Shown here in pieces: positions 1 to 7,645 of a stretch of DNA of 10,687 nucleotides. Under the pieces are notes generated by a model. It ran no database searches and was not told the origin of the DNA. It saw only the letters and a program-made list of their open reading frames with translations. How positions within the stretch are numbered: position 1 is the first letter of the stretch; each line of letters opens with the position of its first letter. The DNA is from Gulosibacter massiliensis (lineage in GTDB: Bacteria; Actinomycetota; Actinomycetes; Actinomycetales; Microbacteriaceae): assembly GCA_943325745.2 (NCBI GenBank), contig CALPQP020000016.1, positions 1 to 10,687 of the forward strand, written 5' to 3'. The translations under genes and the position numbers were made by a program.

Positions 1-43
1 AAGCGGTTCTCAAACTCTAACAGAAAGAAGCGACCCGCGCCAT

Positions 44-1345
44 TCAATCACCATTCAGGATTGCGCGAATGCGAGCAAGTCGTTCGGTGAGTTCCTGCTC
101 TCGACCATGCCCGCTCGGCTCGTAGTAGGTGGGCTCGTCGCCATCGCGATAGCGCTGTGCAGCGACTCCCCCATCGATGTCGTGCGGATACACATAACCT
201 TTGCCATGTCCAAGTTTCTGAGCGCCCAAATAATGAGCGTCGCGAAGGTGTTTCGGGACTGGTTCGAACACACCGTCCCTAATGTCCCGAATGGCGGAAT
301 CGATCGCACGAATCACCGCGTTCGACTTTGGAGCGAGCGCAAGGTGGATGGTTGCTTCAGCGAGTGGGATGCGACCCTCTGGCATTCCAATCAATTGCAC
401 CGCATCCGCTGCGGCAACCGCGATAGTCAGGCACGACGGGTCTGCCACTCCGATGTCTTCCGCCGCAAGGATTACCAACCGTCGAGCAATAAATCTCGGG
501 TCTTCACCCGCTTCAATCATGCGTGCCAGGTAATGAATCGCCGAATCAACATCACTGCCCCGAACTGATTTGATAAACGCACTGATGACGTCGTAGTGTT
601 CGTCACCCGCTCGGTCATATCTGAGAAGCGCTCTGTCGCTCGCTGCCGCCACCGTCTCAGCGGTGATTGTTCCGCCCGTGCCGACGACGTTTGCCGAGGC
701 TTCGAGTGTCGTGAGTGCGCGTCGGGCGTCACCGCTTGACAGGCGAACAAGGGAAGCGAGTGCTTCTGCGTCAACGGTGACCGCTTTGGCAAGCCCCTCC
801 GGTGCTTCCACGGCGCGCGCGACAAGGGCAGCCACATCGTCGTCGGTGAGGGACCGAAGGGTGAGAAGGAGGGAGCGACTGAGAAGCGGAGTGATAACAC
901 TGAACGACGGGTTTTCCGTCGTCGCCGCAACCAGAGTAACCCAACCGTTTTCAACACCCGGAAGCAACGCATCTTGCTGAGCCTTCGTGAAGCGATGAAT
1001 CTCGTCGAGGAACAGGAGCGTTGGCCATCCACCGTCACTAATTCGCGACAAGGCTGATTCCATAACCTCGCGTACATCCTTGACACCCGCCGTAACAGCG
1101 GAAAGCTCCACAAAATGTCGGCTGGACGACCGCGCAATGACGTGTGCAATTGTGGTTTTGCCGGTTCCCGCGGGACCCCACAGGATTACCGAGACCCCGG
1201 TTACGCCAGAGGGCTCGGCAAGCTGGCGCAACGGTGAACCAGCGCCCAAAAGGTGAGATTGCCCGACAACCTCGTCAACGGATCGCGGGCGCATTCGCAC
1301 GGCAAGCGGAGCCGTTCCACCGAAAAGCCCCGTTTCGCCCGTCAC
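44..1345 (-). CDS. rarA: Replication-associated recombination protein A (RarA/MgsA AAA+ ATPase)
   Basis: AAA+ ATPase of the clamp-loader group that in characterised bacteria acts at stalled or gapped replication forks with SSB. With the GTG start at 1345 it is 433 residues, close to the usual ~430-450. Visible motifs: the N-terminal [10 protein letters not shown] box (11-20), Walker [10 protein letters not shown] (57-65), Walker [10 protein letters not shown] (111-119), sensor 1 ATTENPSF (141-148), an arginine-finger SR (156-157), sensor 2 GDARRAL (205-211), and the RarA-specific C-terminal part containing [15 protein letters not shown] (251-265) and LAPKSNAV (337-344). The frame stays open to 1516, but that extension has no family similarity and would run into the divergent DUF349 gene, so I use the GTG just before the conserved N-terminus. 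GGAG lies only 2 nt from this GTG, close for a ribosome site. Walker A has Ala where Pro is commoner. Positions 1-43 downstream show no gene or terminator. Identity is certain; the start is likely. Confidence 0.96.
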   Translation of the reverse strand: MTGETGLFGGTAPLAVRMRPRSVDEVVGQSHLLGAGSPLRQLAEPSGVTGVSVILWGPAGTGKTTIAHVIARSSSRHFVELSAVTAGVKDVREVMESALSRISDGGWPTLLFLDEIHRFTKAQQDALLPGVENGWVTLVAATTENPSFSVITPLLSRSLLLTLRSLTDDDVAALVARAVEAPEGLAKAVTVDAEALASLVRLSSGDARRALTTLEASANVVGTGGTITAETVAAASDRALLRYDRAGDEHYDVISAFIKSVRGSDVDSAIHYLARMIEAGEDPRFIARRLVILAAEDIGVADPSCLTIAVAAADAVQLIGMPEGRIPLAEATIHLALAPKSNAVIRAIDSAIRDIRDGVFEPVPKHLRDAHYLGAQKLGHGKGYVYPHDIDGGVAAQRYRDGDEPTYYEPSGHGREQELTERLARIRAILNGD

Positions 1346-1351
1346 CTCTCC

Positions 1352-1357
1352 ATGATA
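1352..1357 (-). promoter_or_regulatory. Candidate -10 element (TATCAT) of rarA, leaderless geometry
   Basis: Read on the minus strand, TATCAT fits the TANNNT -10 pattern. Exactly six bases (GGAGAG) separate it from the rarA GTG, which places the expected transcription start on the start codon itself. I find no convincing -35 hexamer at 16-18 nt upstream. A GGAG that could act as a Shine-Dalgarno sequence lies in those six bases, so a short-leader start is also possible. This is inference from spacing only. Confidence 0.45.
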
Positions 1358-1376
1358 GGCGCGACACCAGTTGTAT

Positions 1377-1393
1377 AACGGTTGAGAAACGGT
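1377..1393. repeat. Short direct repeat AACGGT x2 at 11-bp period in divergent promoter region
   Basis: AACGGT occurs at 1377-1382... strictly at 1377/1378-1382 and again at 1388-1393, so the copies are 11 bp apart, about one helical turn. They lie between the two candidate -10 elements of rarA and DUF349. Placement suggests a possible regulator or polymerase contact site, but six-base repeats arise often by chance, so this is a weak call. Confidence 0.2.
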
Positions 1394-1417
1394 GTATCCG
1401 AGACGGCGTGCTCTGTG

Positions 1418-1423
1418 TAATGT
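1418..1423 (+). promoter_or_regulatory. Candidate -10 element (TAATGT) of the DUF349 gene, leaderless geometry
   Basis: TAATGT fits TANNNT and is followed by exactly six bases before the GTG at 1430, so transcription would begin at the start codon. An in-frame TGA at 1424-1426 excludes any earlier start in this frame, and there is no purine-rich ribosome site before the GTG. Both facts favour a leaderless mRNA. No clear -35 hexamer is present at the usual distance. Confidence 0.5.
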
Positions 1424-1429
1424 TGACGG

Positions 1430-2623
1430 GTGGCACAAAGCGAAACAACATTTGGTCGGGTCGATGCTGACGGCACCGTGTGGGTCAAAGACGGGGACTG
1501 GCGTAGCGTCGGTCAAGTCGTCGATGTCTCAGCGGACGAAGCTCTCGCGTTCTACGTCACGCGATTCTCCGAGTTGGCATCTCAGGTAACCCTTCTCGAG
1601 CAGCGATCGAAGGCCGGCGCCTCCGCGCGCGACCTATTGGCCGCCATCGAAAAGTTGGTTGTCGCCTTGACGGACGCACACGCGGTCGGCGACCTCGACG
1701 CCCTGCGTCTGCGCGTAGGCGTTGTCGCCGAGTCGATTGCGGGCCTCAAAGAGAAACAAGACGCCGAGAACAAAGAGGCGTCTGCACAATCGCTGGAACG
1801 TCGCACGGCCATCGTCGAGCGCGTCGAAGCAATTGCGGCGCAAATCGACGGATCTATTCACTGGAGAAACGCCCAGAAGGAAATTGGCGAGTTGTTCGAT
1901 TCGTGGAAGGAAGAGCAAAAGCTCCCGCACCGCGTTCCCAAGAAGGTCGCCGATGATTTGTGGAACCGCTTCAAGACTGCTCGTCAGACATTTGATCGAG
2001 CGCAACGAGCGTTCTTCCAGACCAAGCAATCAGCAGATAAAGAAGCGAAGAGCGTCAAAACCGCCCTGTGCGAAAAGGCCGAAGCTCTCGCACCGAAGGG
2101 CGCCGACGGAATCGGTGAGTACCGCCGGCTACTCGAGGACTGGAAGAAGGCTCCGCGTGCCGCCCGAACCCTCGACAACCAATTGTGGGATCGCTTCAAG
2201 GCTGCCGGTGATGCACTGTACAGCGCGGGTTCAGCGGAATGGTCAGCGAACGGAAAAGCGAAAGAAGCGCTCTTGAGCGAATACCAGCACCTGCTCACCG
2301 AAAAGGCGCCCGACGTCGCAAAGCGTGGTTTTCGCGAGTTGCAAACCAAATGGGACCTCATCGGAAGTGTCGCGAAAGCTGACGAACGCAGAATCAACGA
2401 CGGGATTCGTGCGATTGAGCGTTACGTTCGCACTCTCGAAACAGAGCAACTGGAGCGCACGAACCCGGCAAAGGTTGCTCTTCGATCAGGTTTCGCCGCT
2501 CAGGTAGAGGCTGCCATTGCCGAACTCGAAGCACAGGCTGCCGGTCTCGACGATTCCGACGCGATGGCCCGAATCCAGTCCGAAATTGCGTCGAAGAAAG
2601 AGTGGCTCGCCGCGATCGGCTAG
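1430..2623 (+). CDS. DUF349 repeat protein, coiled-coil, function unknown
   Basis: A 397-residue soluble, highly charged, helix-rich protein with no signal peptide or membrane segment. The N-terminus contains [12 protein letters not shown] (8-19), the opening typical of actinobacterial DUF349 proteins. Residues about 45-135 look like coiled coil. Three DUF349-type units follow: one around W159 with LWNRFK (177-182), one around W238 with LWDRFK (252-257), and a degenerate third around W308 in which the LW(D/N)RFK box has become INDGIR. The C-terminal ~50 residues are again Ala/Glu-rich helix. The GTG start is nearly forced: an in-frame TGA lies two codons upstream and the conserved N-terminal box begins at residue 8. 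It is the only plus-strand gene here, divergent from rarA and tail-to-tail with relA, with which it shares stop-codon bases. Family membership is clear; no biochemical function is established as far as I know, and I assign none. Confidence 0.9.
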   Translation: MAQSETTFGRVDADGTVWVKDGDWRSVGQVVDVSADEALAFYVTRFSELASQVTLLEQRSKAGASARDLLAAIEKLVVALTDAHAVGDLDALRLRVGVVAESIAGLKEKQDAENKEASAQSLERRTAIVERVEAIAAQIDGSIHWRNAQKEIGELFDSWKEEQKLPHRVPKKVADDLWNRFKTARQTFDRAQRAFFQTKQSADKEAKSVKTALCEKAEALAPKGADGIGEYRRLLEDWKKAPRAARTLDNQLWDRFKAAGDALYSAGSAEWSANGKAKEALLSEYQHLLTEKAPDVAKRGFRELQTKWDLIGSVAKADERRINDGIRAIERYVRTLETEQLERTNPAKVALRSGFAAQVEAAIAELEAQAAGLDDSDAMARIQSEIASKKEWLAAIG

Positions 2624-2625
2624 CC
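2618..2625. other. Interlocked convergent stop codons inside palindrome GGCTAGCC
   Basis: The plus-strand DUF349 gene ends GGC TAG (stop at 2621-2623) and the minus-strand relA gene ends GGC TAG (stop at 2620-2622). The two stops share the self-complementary CTAG, and the last sense codon of each gene completes the eight-base palindrome. The genes therefore overlap by four bases tail to tail, leaving no space for an intergenic terminator. I saw no strong hairpin with a T-run in the flanking 40 bases. Confidence 0.9.
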
Positions 2626-4872
2626 AGCATTCACGCGATAGACGTCGTACACCGCGTCGATTCGCCTCACGGCTGAAAGCACCCGGTCGAGGTGCGTTGT
2701 GTCGGACATTTCAAAAACAAACCGCGACGTTGCGAGCCGCTGAGAATCCGTTTGAACCGTAGCGGTGAGGATATTCACGTGGTGTTCCGAGAGAACTCGC
2801 GTGATGTCGGACAGCAAGCCACCGCGATCGAGCGCTTCGACCTGAATGTGGACTCTGAAAACTGTTGACGATGAACCGGCCCATTCGACCTCGATCATGC
2901 GCTCCAATTCTCCATCGAAACCCTTGACGTTGGGACAATCGTCCCGGTGAACACTCACACCGTTACCGCGAGTGATGAATCCGACGATGGCGTCGCCCGG
3001 AACCGGGGTGCAACACTTTGCCAGCTTGACCAGGATGTCAGCGGCACCGCGCACGAGAACTCCAGAGTCGGTTTCGCGATTCGTGGTTGGCTTTCGAGTT
3101 GGAACAACGAAAACGGTTTCCTCGTCGTGTTCGACGTCGTTGACGAACACCATAATCTTTTCCAGAACTGACTGGGTTGACACTTGCCCTTCGCCGAGCG
3201 CAGCGTAAAGACTGTCAACGTTTTCGTATTTCAGCGCGGTGGCAACCGAAGCCAGGTTTTGAGCGGACAGCACTCGCGAAAGGGATAGGTTCTTCTTTCG
3301 AACAACTTTCGCGAGTGCCTCACGCCCACTCTCGATTGCTTCGTCGCGGCGTTCCTTGGTGAACCAGCTACGGATCTTTGAACGAGCGCGCTGGCTGCTC
3401 GCGAAATTTAGCCAATCCTGACTGGGACCGGCCTCGGGATTCTTTGAGGTCAGAACCTCGACGGTGTCGCCCGAACCGAGTTTTGTATCAAGCGGCACGA
3501 GTCGACCGTTAACCTTGGCGCCCATTACCCGATGGCCGAGTTCGGTGTGCACCGCGTAACCGAAATCGACCGGGGTCGCGCCAGCGGAAAGCCCAATCAC
3601 CTTGCCCTTCGGTGTGAAAACGTAAACTTCTTTCGCGCCGATTTCATAGCGAAGCGTGTCCAAGAACTCGGAAGGGTCCTCTGTCTCGCCTTCCCAGTCG
3701 GTGATGTGTGCCAACCACGCCATGTTCTCATCCGGCAAAATCTCGTCGCTCGATTTGGTGCCCAAAACCTGGCGCTCTTTGTACTTCCAGTGGGCAGCCA
3801 CACCATACTCCGCGCGCTTGTGCATATCCATTGTTCGGATCTGAATCTCGACGGCTTTACCGTCGGGACCGAATACTGTCGTGTGCAACGACTGATAAAG
3901 GTTGAACTTGGGTGTCGCAATGTAGTCCTTGAAGCGCCCCGGAATCGGATTCCACCGCGCGTGAACCGCCCCGAGAGCCGCGTAACAGTCGCGGATCGAC
4001 GACACCAGTATCCGAATGCCGGTGAGATCATAGATTTCTTGAAAGTCTCGGGACTGCCGAATCATCTTCTGGTAAATCGAATAGTGCTGCTTCTGCCGCC
4101 CCGCCACTTGTGCCTTCACGCGCGCCGTCTTCAGGTCTCCCGAAATCATCTCAATGATTTCCTTAACAAAACGGTCACTTTCGGGAGTTCTCTCCGTGAC
4201 GAGGGAATCAATCTCGACATAGAGTTTCGGGTGCAGGACGGCAAACGACAAGTCTTCGAGTTCCCACTTGATGGTCTGAATGCCGAGGCGATGAGCGAGG
4301 GGCGCATAGATTTCGAGCGTCTCGCGTGCTTTTCGCTCGGCCGACTCCGAGTCGACGAAGCCCCACGTGCGAGCGTTATGCAGCCGATCGGCAAGTTTGA
4401 TCAGAATTACTCGGATGTCCTTGGACATCGCGACGACCATCTTGCGCACCGTTTCGGCTTGTGCATCCTCGCCAAGTTTGAGTTTGTCGAGTTTAGTGAC
4501 ACCGTCCACTAGCAGTCCAATCTCGGGACCGAAGTCCCGCGTGACCGCGTCCAGGGTGTACTCGGTGTCCTCGACCGTGTCGTGCAGCAGTGCCGCTGCG
4601 ATCGTCTTGGCGCCGATACCCAAATCAACGAGAATTTCTGCGACGGCGAGAGGGTGGGTGATGTAGGGCTCACCCGATTTACGCAGTTGACCTTCGTGCG
4701 CGTTCTTCGCCACCTGATAAGCGCGTTCGACGATTGCGACGTCCGCTCGCGGGTTTGTCTGCCGAAGCGCACGAAGGATTCGCTCGAGCGCTCCACCCGT
4801 TTCGGACCGAGAAAAAAGCCGTGGGAGAAGCGCGCGACGCTGTGCCGAACCGCTGGTGCTGGTATCCGACAT
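2620..4872 (-). CDS. relA: Bifunctional (p)ppGpp synthetase/hydrolase (Rel/SpoT, long RSH)
   Basis: Cytosolic stringent-response enzyme that makes (p)ppGpp from ATP and GTP/GDP on starved ribosomes and hydrolyses it otherwise. Its 750 residues are normal for a long RSH. In order: an HD hydrolase domain with H73, HDTVEDT (97-103) and LADRLHN (160-166), all intact; a synthetase domain with RFKDYIATP (313-321), YQSLHTT (326-332) and VEIQIRT (341-347); TGS (about 414-476); a zinc-finger-like region with C620, C621, H642 and C646; and a C-terminal ACT domain (about 673-748). RFKD is the form seen in bifunctional Rel rather than synthetase-only RelA, and the intact HD residues agree. ATG start with AGGAGG four bases upstream. 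It is the last gene of the minus-strand run, 33 nt after secF, and is convergent with DUF349. In several other actinobacteria apt sits between secF and relA; here it does not. The symbol could equally be given as rel. Confidence 0.97.
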   Translation of the reverse strand: MSDTSTSGSAQRRALLPRLFSRSETGGALERILRALRQTNPRADVAIVERAYQVAKNAHEGQLRKSGEPYITHPLAVAEILVDLGIGAKTIAAALLHDTVEDTEYTLDAVTRDFGPEIGLLVDGVTKLDKLKLGEDAQAETVRKMVVAMSKDIRVILIKLADRLHNARTWGFVDSESAERKARETLEIYAPLAHRLGIQTIKWELEDLSFAVLHPKLYVEIDSLVTERTPESDRFVKEIIEMISGDLKTARVKAQVAGRQKQHYSIYQKMIRQSRDFQEIYDLTGIRILVSSIRDCYAALGAVHARWNPIPGRFKDYIATPKFNLYQSLHTTVFGPDGKAVEIQIRTMDMHKRAEYGVAAHWKYKERQVLGTKSSDEILPDENMAWLAHITDWEGETEDPSEFLDTLRYEIGAKEVYVFTPKGKVIGLSAGATPVDFGYAVHTELGHRVMGAKVNGRLVPLDTKLGSGDTVEVLTSKNPEAGPSQDWLNFASSQRARSKIRSWFTKERRDEAIESGREALAKVVRKKNLSLSRVLSAQNLASVATALKYENVDSLYAALGEGQVSTQSVLEKIMVFVNDVEHDEETVFVVPTRKPTTNRETDSGVLVRGAADILVKLAKCCTPVPGDAIVGFITRGNGVSVHRDDCPNVKGFDGELERMIEVEWAGSSSTVFRVHIQVEALDRGGLLSDITRVLSEHHVNILTATVQTDSQRLATSRFVFEMSDTTHLDRVLSAVRRIDAVYDVYRVNAG

Positions 4873-4876
4873 TGCG

Positions 4877-4882
4877 CCTCCT
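4877..4882 (-). promoter_or_regulatory. Strong ribosome-binding site of relA (AGGAGG)
   Basis: A full AGGAGG, read on the minus strand, lies four bases before the relA ATG. It is the best ribosome site in the window and confirms the relA start, giving relA its own initiation signal instead of coupling to secF. Confidence 0.8.
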
Positions 4883-4888
4883 GACTTC

Positions 4889-4894
4889 AGTTTA
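4889..4894 (-). promoter_or_regulatory. Possible -10 element (TAAACT) giving relA its own promoter
   Basis: TAAACT on the minus strand fits TANNNT and would start transcription just upstream of the AGGAGG ribosome site, giving a leader of about ten bases. No recognisable -35 hexamer lies 16-18 nt further up. With only a loose six-base match in a 33-base gap, this remains a weak candidate; relA may simply be transcribed from upstream. Confidence 0.22.
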
Positions 4895-4905
4895 GGCGTG
4901 TGACG

Positions 4906-5907
4906 TTAGCGAACGGCTCCTGAAGCATTTCGGACGATTTCGGTTCGATCCTTGCGCCCTTGCTTGGCGGATTCCGACTCACCTTCGCGAAGCTGTGCGT
5001 ACAGCGGTGCGGCGATGAACATCGTCGAATATGCGCCACACAAAATTCCCACGAAAAGGCTCAGCGCGATATCGCGAAGGGTTCCCGCACCCAACAGCAT
5101 CGACCCAATGAACAGAATCGATGCGACGGGCAGCGCGGCCACAACACTGGTGTTGATTGACCGCACCAACGTCTGGTTCACGGCAAGGTTGACGGACTCG
5201 GCAAACGTGCGTTTCGATTCGTCATACGCAATCGACGTGTTTTCACGGATCTTGTCAAACACCACAACGGTGTCGTAAAGCGAATACCCGAGAATCGTCA
5301 AAAGTCCGATCACTGCAGCCGGCGTGACTTCGAGGCCGAGGGCCCCATAGATGGCAGCCGTGATGGTGAGGTCGTGGACGACGGCAACCATGGCGGCCAC
5401 AGACATTTTCCAGGTTCGGAAGTACAGGGCCATGACGATACTCACAACGACGAGGAAGATGATCAGCGCTCTCAGCGCTTGGCTCGTGATGTCCGAACCC
5501 CACGACGCCCCGATGAACGATGACGTCACCTGGTCGACCGGGACCGAATACGCGTCCGCGAGGGAAACACGAAGCGCGTCGGTTTCCTCGGCCGTCAACT
5601 GTTCGGTTTGGACGCGAACGGACTTCCCACCCACGATCGAGATCTTCGGTGCTGCGGCAGCTCCCACCTCCGAAGTGATTGTCTGCTCCGCTATTGACGT
5701 CTCCGTAGATAGCGGGTTGGAAATCTGAAACTCCGAGCCGCCACGGAATTCGATTCCGAAGGCAAACCCTCCGCGCAACGTCGTAATCGCCAACGCAACA
5801 ACGATGAGCGTTGCCGACATCAGGTACCAGAGGACGCGGCGCCCAATGAAATTGAGGCTGGTTTCTCCTGTGTACAAGCGGTTTCCGAACCGGGTGATGG
5901 CACTCAC
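4906..5907 (-). CDS. secF: Protein translocase subunit SecF
   Basis: Membrane subunit of the SecDF(-YajC) complex, which uses the proton motive force to help complete SecYEG/SecA export on the outer face of the membrane. The 333 residues show one N-terminal membrane helix (about 24-44), the GIEFRGG box (51-57), an extracytoplasmic P1-like domain (about 58-130), FIGASWGSDI (131-140), and a five-helix bundle (about 142-303). Family residues within the membrane are kept: D212 in SLYDTVVVFDKIREN and R249 in LVRSINTS, equivalent to the Asp and Arg implicated in proton-coupled movement. The C-terminal tail is short and charged. The GTG start overlaps the secD TGA by four bases, with GGAGG six bases upstream, so translation is probably coupled to secD. 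Followed by relA. Confidence 0.97.
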   Translation of the reverse strand: MSAITRFGNRLYTGETSLNFIGRRVLWYLMSATLIVVALAITTLRGGFAFGIEFRGGSEFQISNPLSTETSIAEQTITSEVGAAAAPKISIVGGKSVRVQTEQLTAEETDALRVSLADAYSVPVDQVTSSFIGASWGSDITSQALRALIIFLVVVSIVMALYFRTWKMSVAAMVAVVHDLTITAAIYGALGLEVTPAAVIGLLTILGYSLYDTVVVFDKIRENTSIAYDESKRTFAESVNLAVNQTLVRSINTSVVAALPVASILFIGSMLLGAGTLRDIALSLFVGILCGAYSTMFIAAPLYAQLREGESESAKQGRKDRTEIVRNASGAVR

Positions 5908-7631
5908 TGGTCACCTCCGTTTTCCGCAGCCTTGCGCTCGGCGATCGACCGACGCTTCTGTGACTCTTTCGACACTCGCGAGCGCTTACCGGCCGATACG
6001 GATTTGTCAACACGGAATTCCCCGCGTCCTCGGTACACCGCACCGAGTGCGCTGCCGTCCAGACCGCTCCAGGCGTGCCCCGAGGTGAAGAAGCGCGTGC
6101 GAGCAAGCAGTTGCAACAGAGGGTGAGTGAACAAGATCACGATGAGAAGATCGACAACCGTCGTCACGCCGAGTGTGAATGCGAAACCACGCACGTTTCC
6201 TACCGCGAGGGCGAACAGAACGACTGCCGCCAAGAGATTGACGACGCCCGAGACGATGATTGTCCGAGACGCGCGCTTCCAGCCTGTTTCGACGGCGGCA
6301 ATGACCGAACGGCCTTCACGCAACTCGTCTCGAACGCGTTCGAAATAGACGATGAAAGAGTCGGCCGTGATGCCGATCGCGACAATGAGACCTGCGACGC
6401 CCGCGAGGGACAGCCGGTACCCGTTGGCCTGCGACAAGTACGTAATGACGACGTACGTCAGAGCTGCTGCGATTCCGAGCGAGCTGATTGTCACGATAGA
6501 CAATGCGCGATATTGGAAAATTGCATAAATCACGACGAGAAGAAGTCCGATCGCACCGGCAAGCAGACCGCTCTCCAATTGCGCAATACCCAGCGTTGGG
6601 GTGACCGTGTCGCTCGACTGCACCTCGAACCCGATGGGCAATGCTCCGAATTTCAATTGATCCGCCAGAGCTTTCGATGACAGCTCGGTAAACGAGCCAG
6701 AGATTACAGGCTTTCCGTCGGGAATCGCCGCGAGGGTGCGTGGTGCAGAGATGACCTTGCCGTCGAGCACGATAGCGAATTGGTTCTGAGCCCCCTGAAG
6801 GGTCGTTAACCTGGACGTCACATCGGCGAATGCGAGGGTCCCCGCTGCATTGAACGTCAGGTAAACACCCCACTCATTTGTCTGCACACCGTTTGCTCCA
6901 GGGATGTAGTTCGCCGAGGCGTCCGACACCATCGCTCCGTCGACCTCGACCGGCCCGAGAATGTATTTGTAGGACTGGTCGTCCGAACACACCGTGAGTG
7001 TTTGCGTCGGGTCGGCAGTGTTCGCACCCGACGCATCCAAGACGTCGCAGGGGGTCGTCAAATAGGCCTGATAGATCTCGGGTGTCACCCAGTTCAGGTC
7101 ACTGAAGTTGATTGGTTCATCGGCGGGTTCCGCCCAGGAAACGGGGGTTCCCGGAGTCCCGAGACCGCTCAGGTCCGCATTGGGGTCTTCTGCCAACGCC
7201 TCCGCAACGTTTGTGGCGACCTGACTCACGACGTCGGACACGTCGGTAATCAGAACGGGACGGAATTCGAGTTTCGCGGATGAGCGAATTCGATCCAAGG
7301 TCGCCTGGTCGGGAGTGCCGGGGATCGAGACAACAATGTTGGTACCCCCCTGCGTCGTAACCTCGGCTTCACTGACACCCGTCGCGTCCACCCGCTGACG
7401 GATGATACCGACCGCTTGGACAAGTTCTTCCTCTGTCACTGTCGTGCCGACCGCGATTTGCGGGTTCAGAATGATCTGCGTTCCACCCTCGAGGTCCAAC
7501 GCGAGCTTCGGAGTCCACCCAGCCTTATCGAAAATCACACCCGACCCAATCATCGCGCCGAATGCAGCAAAAATGACAGCAAGCCAGACGAGCGCACGAC
7601 GCGCTCGGGAAGAAGTACTCGTTGTTGCCAC
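5904..7631 (-). CDS. secD: Protein translocase subunit SecD
   Basis: Partner of SecF in the proton-driven Sec accessory complex. The 575 residues, near the usual actinobacterial length, comprise a membrane helix (about 12-33), the LDLEGGTQ box (45-52), a large extracytoplasmic P1 region (about 60-340), and a bundle of five helices (about 354-374, 377-397, 405-428, 455-478, 485-508). The TM4 signature ITADSFIVYFERVRDEL (421-437) carries D424, the conserved membrane Asp of the family. A basic cytoplasmic tail (about 511-575) follows, including WSGLDGSALGAVYRGRG. The protein has only two cysteines, C195 and C215, both in the extracytoplasmic region. The GTG start is 14 nt after the yajC stop with only a weak GGTAG-like ribosome site; no better start precedes the first helix. 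The end overlaps the secF start by four bases. Confidence 0.97.
   Translation of the reverse strand: MATTSTSSRARRALVWLAVIFAAFGAMIGSGVIFDKAGWTPKLALDLEGGTQIILNPQIAVGTTVTEEELVQAVGIIRQRVDATGVSEAEVTTQGGTNIVVSIPGTPDQATLDRIRSSAKLEFRPVLITDVSDVVSQVATNVAEALAEDPNADLSGLGTPGTPVSWAEPADEPINFSDLNWVTPEIYQAYLTTPCDVLDASGANTADPTQTLTVCSDDQSYKYILGPVEVDGAMVSDASANYIPGANGVQTNEWGVYLTFNAAGTLAFADVTSRLTTLQGAQNQFAIVLDGKVISAPRTLAAIPDGKPVISGSFTELSSKALADQLKFGALPIGFEVQSSDTVTPTLGIAQLESGLLAGAIGLLLVVIYAIFQYRALSIVTISSLGIAAALTYVVITYLSQANGYRLSLAGVAGLIVAIGITADSFIVYFERVRDELREGRSVIAAVETGWKRASRTIIVSGVVNLLAAVVLFALAVGNVRGFAFTLGVTTVVDLLIVILFTHPLLQLLARTRFFTSGHAWSGLDGSALGAVYRGRGEFRVDKSVSAGKRSRVSKESQKRRSIAERKAAENGGDQ
5914..5918 (-). promoter_or_regulatory. 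Ribosome-binding site of secF (GGAGG) inside the secD 3' end
   Basis: GGAGG on the minus strand, six bases before the secF GTG, lies within the last codons of secD. It decides the secF start and supports translational coupling of the two subunits. Confidence 0.75.
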
Positions 7632-7645
7632 GGTCTACCGGTGAA

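Noticed and set aside
1..43. Possible small gene downstream of rarA
   Set aside because: An ATG at 43 (minus) reaches a stop after eight codons; no ribosome site or terminator is visible.
517..1149. 210-residue minus-strand open frame inside rarA
   Set aside because: Frame-shifted shadow of rarA; the true frame carries all AAA+ motifs.
1346..1516. 57-residue N-terminal extension of rarA
   Set aside because: No family similarity, would overlap the 5' end of the divergent DUF349 gene, and would contain both promoters; the GTG at 1345 fits the conserved RarA N-terminus.
2609..2620. Small GCCG-CGAT-CGGC hairpin as a terminator for DUF349
   Set aside because: Only a four-base stem, inside the coding sequence and without a T-run.
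3532..4512. 326-residue open frame on the plus strand antisense to relA
   Set aside because: It lies wholly inside a fully conserved relA, its translation has no recognisable domain, and there is no ribosome site; it is a shadow of the codon pattern on the other strand.
5255..6106. 283-residue open frame on the minus strand across secF/secD
   Set aside because: Out of frame with two clearly conserved Sec genes; its Arg/His/Gly-rich translation resembles no family.
6075..6680. 201-residue plus-strand open frame antisense to secD
   Set aside because: Asp/Arg-rich nonsense translation opposite the hydrophobic secD helices; typical antisense artefact.
6316..6873. 185-residue minus-strand open frame inside secD
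   Set aside because: Shadow frame of the secD membrane domain with no family features.
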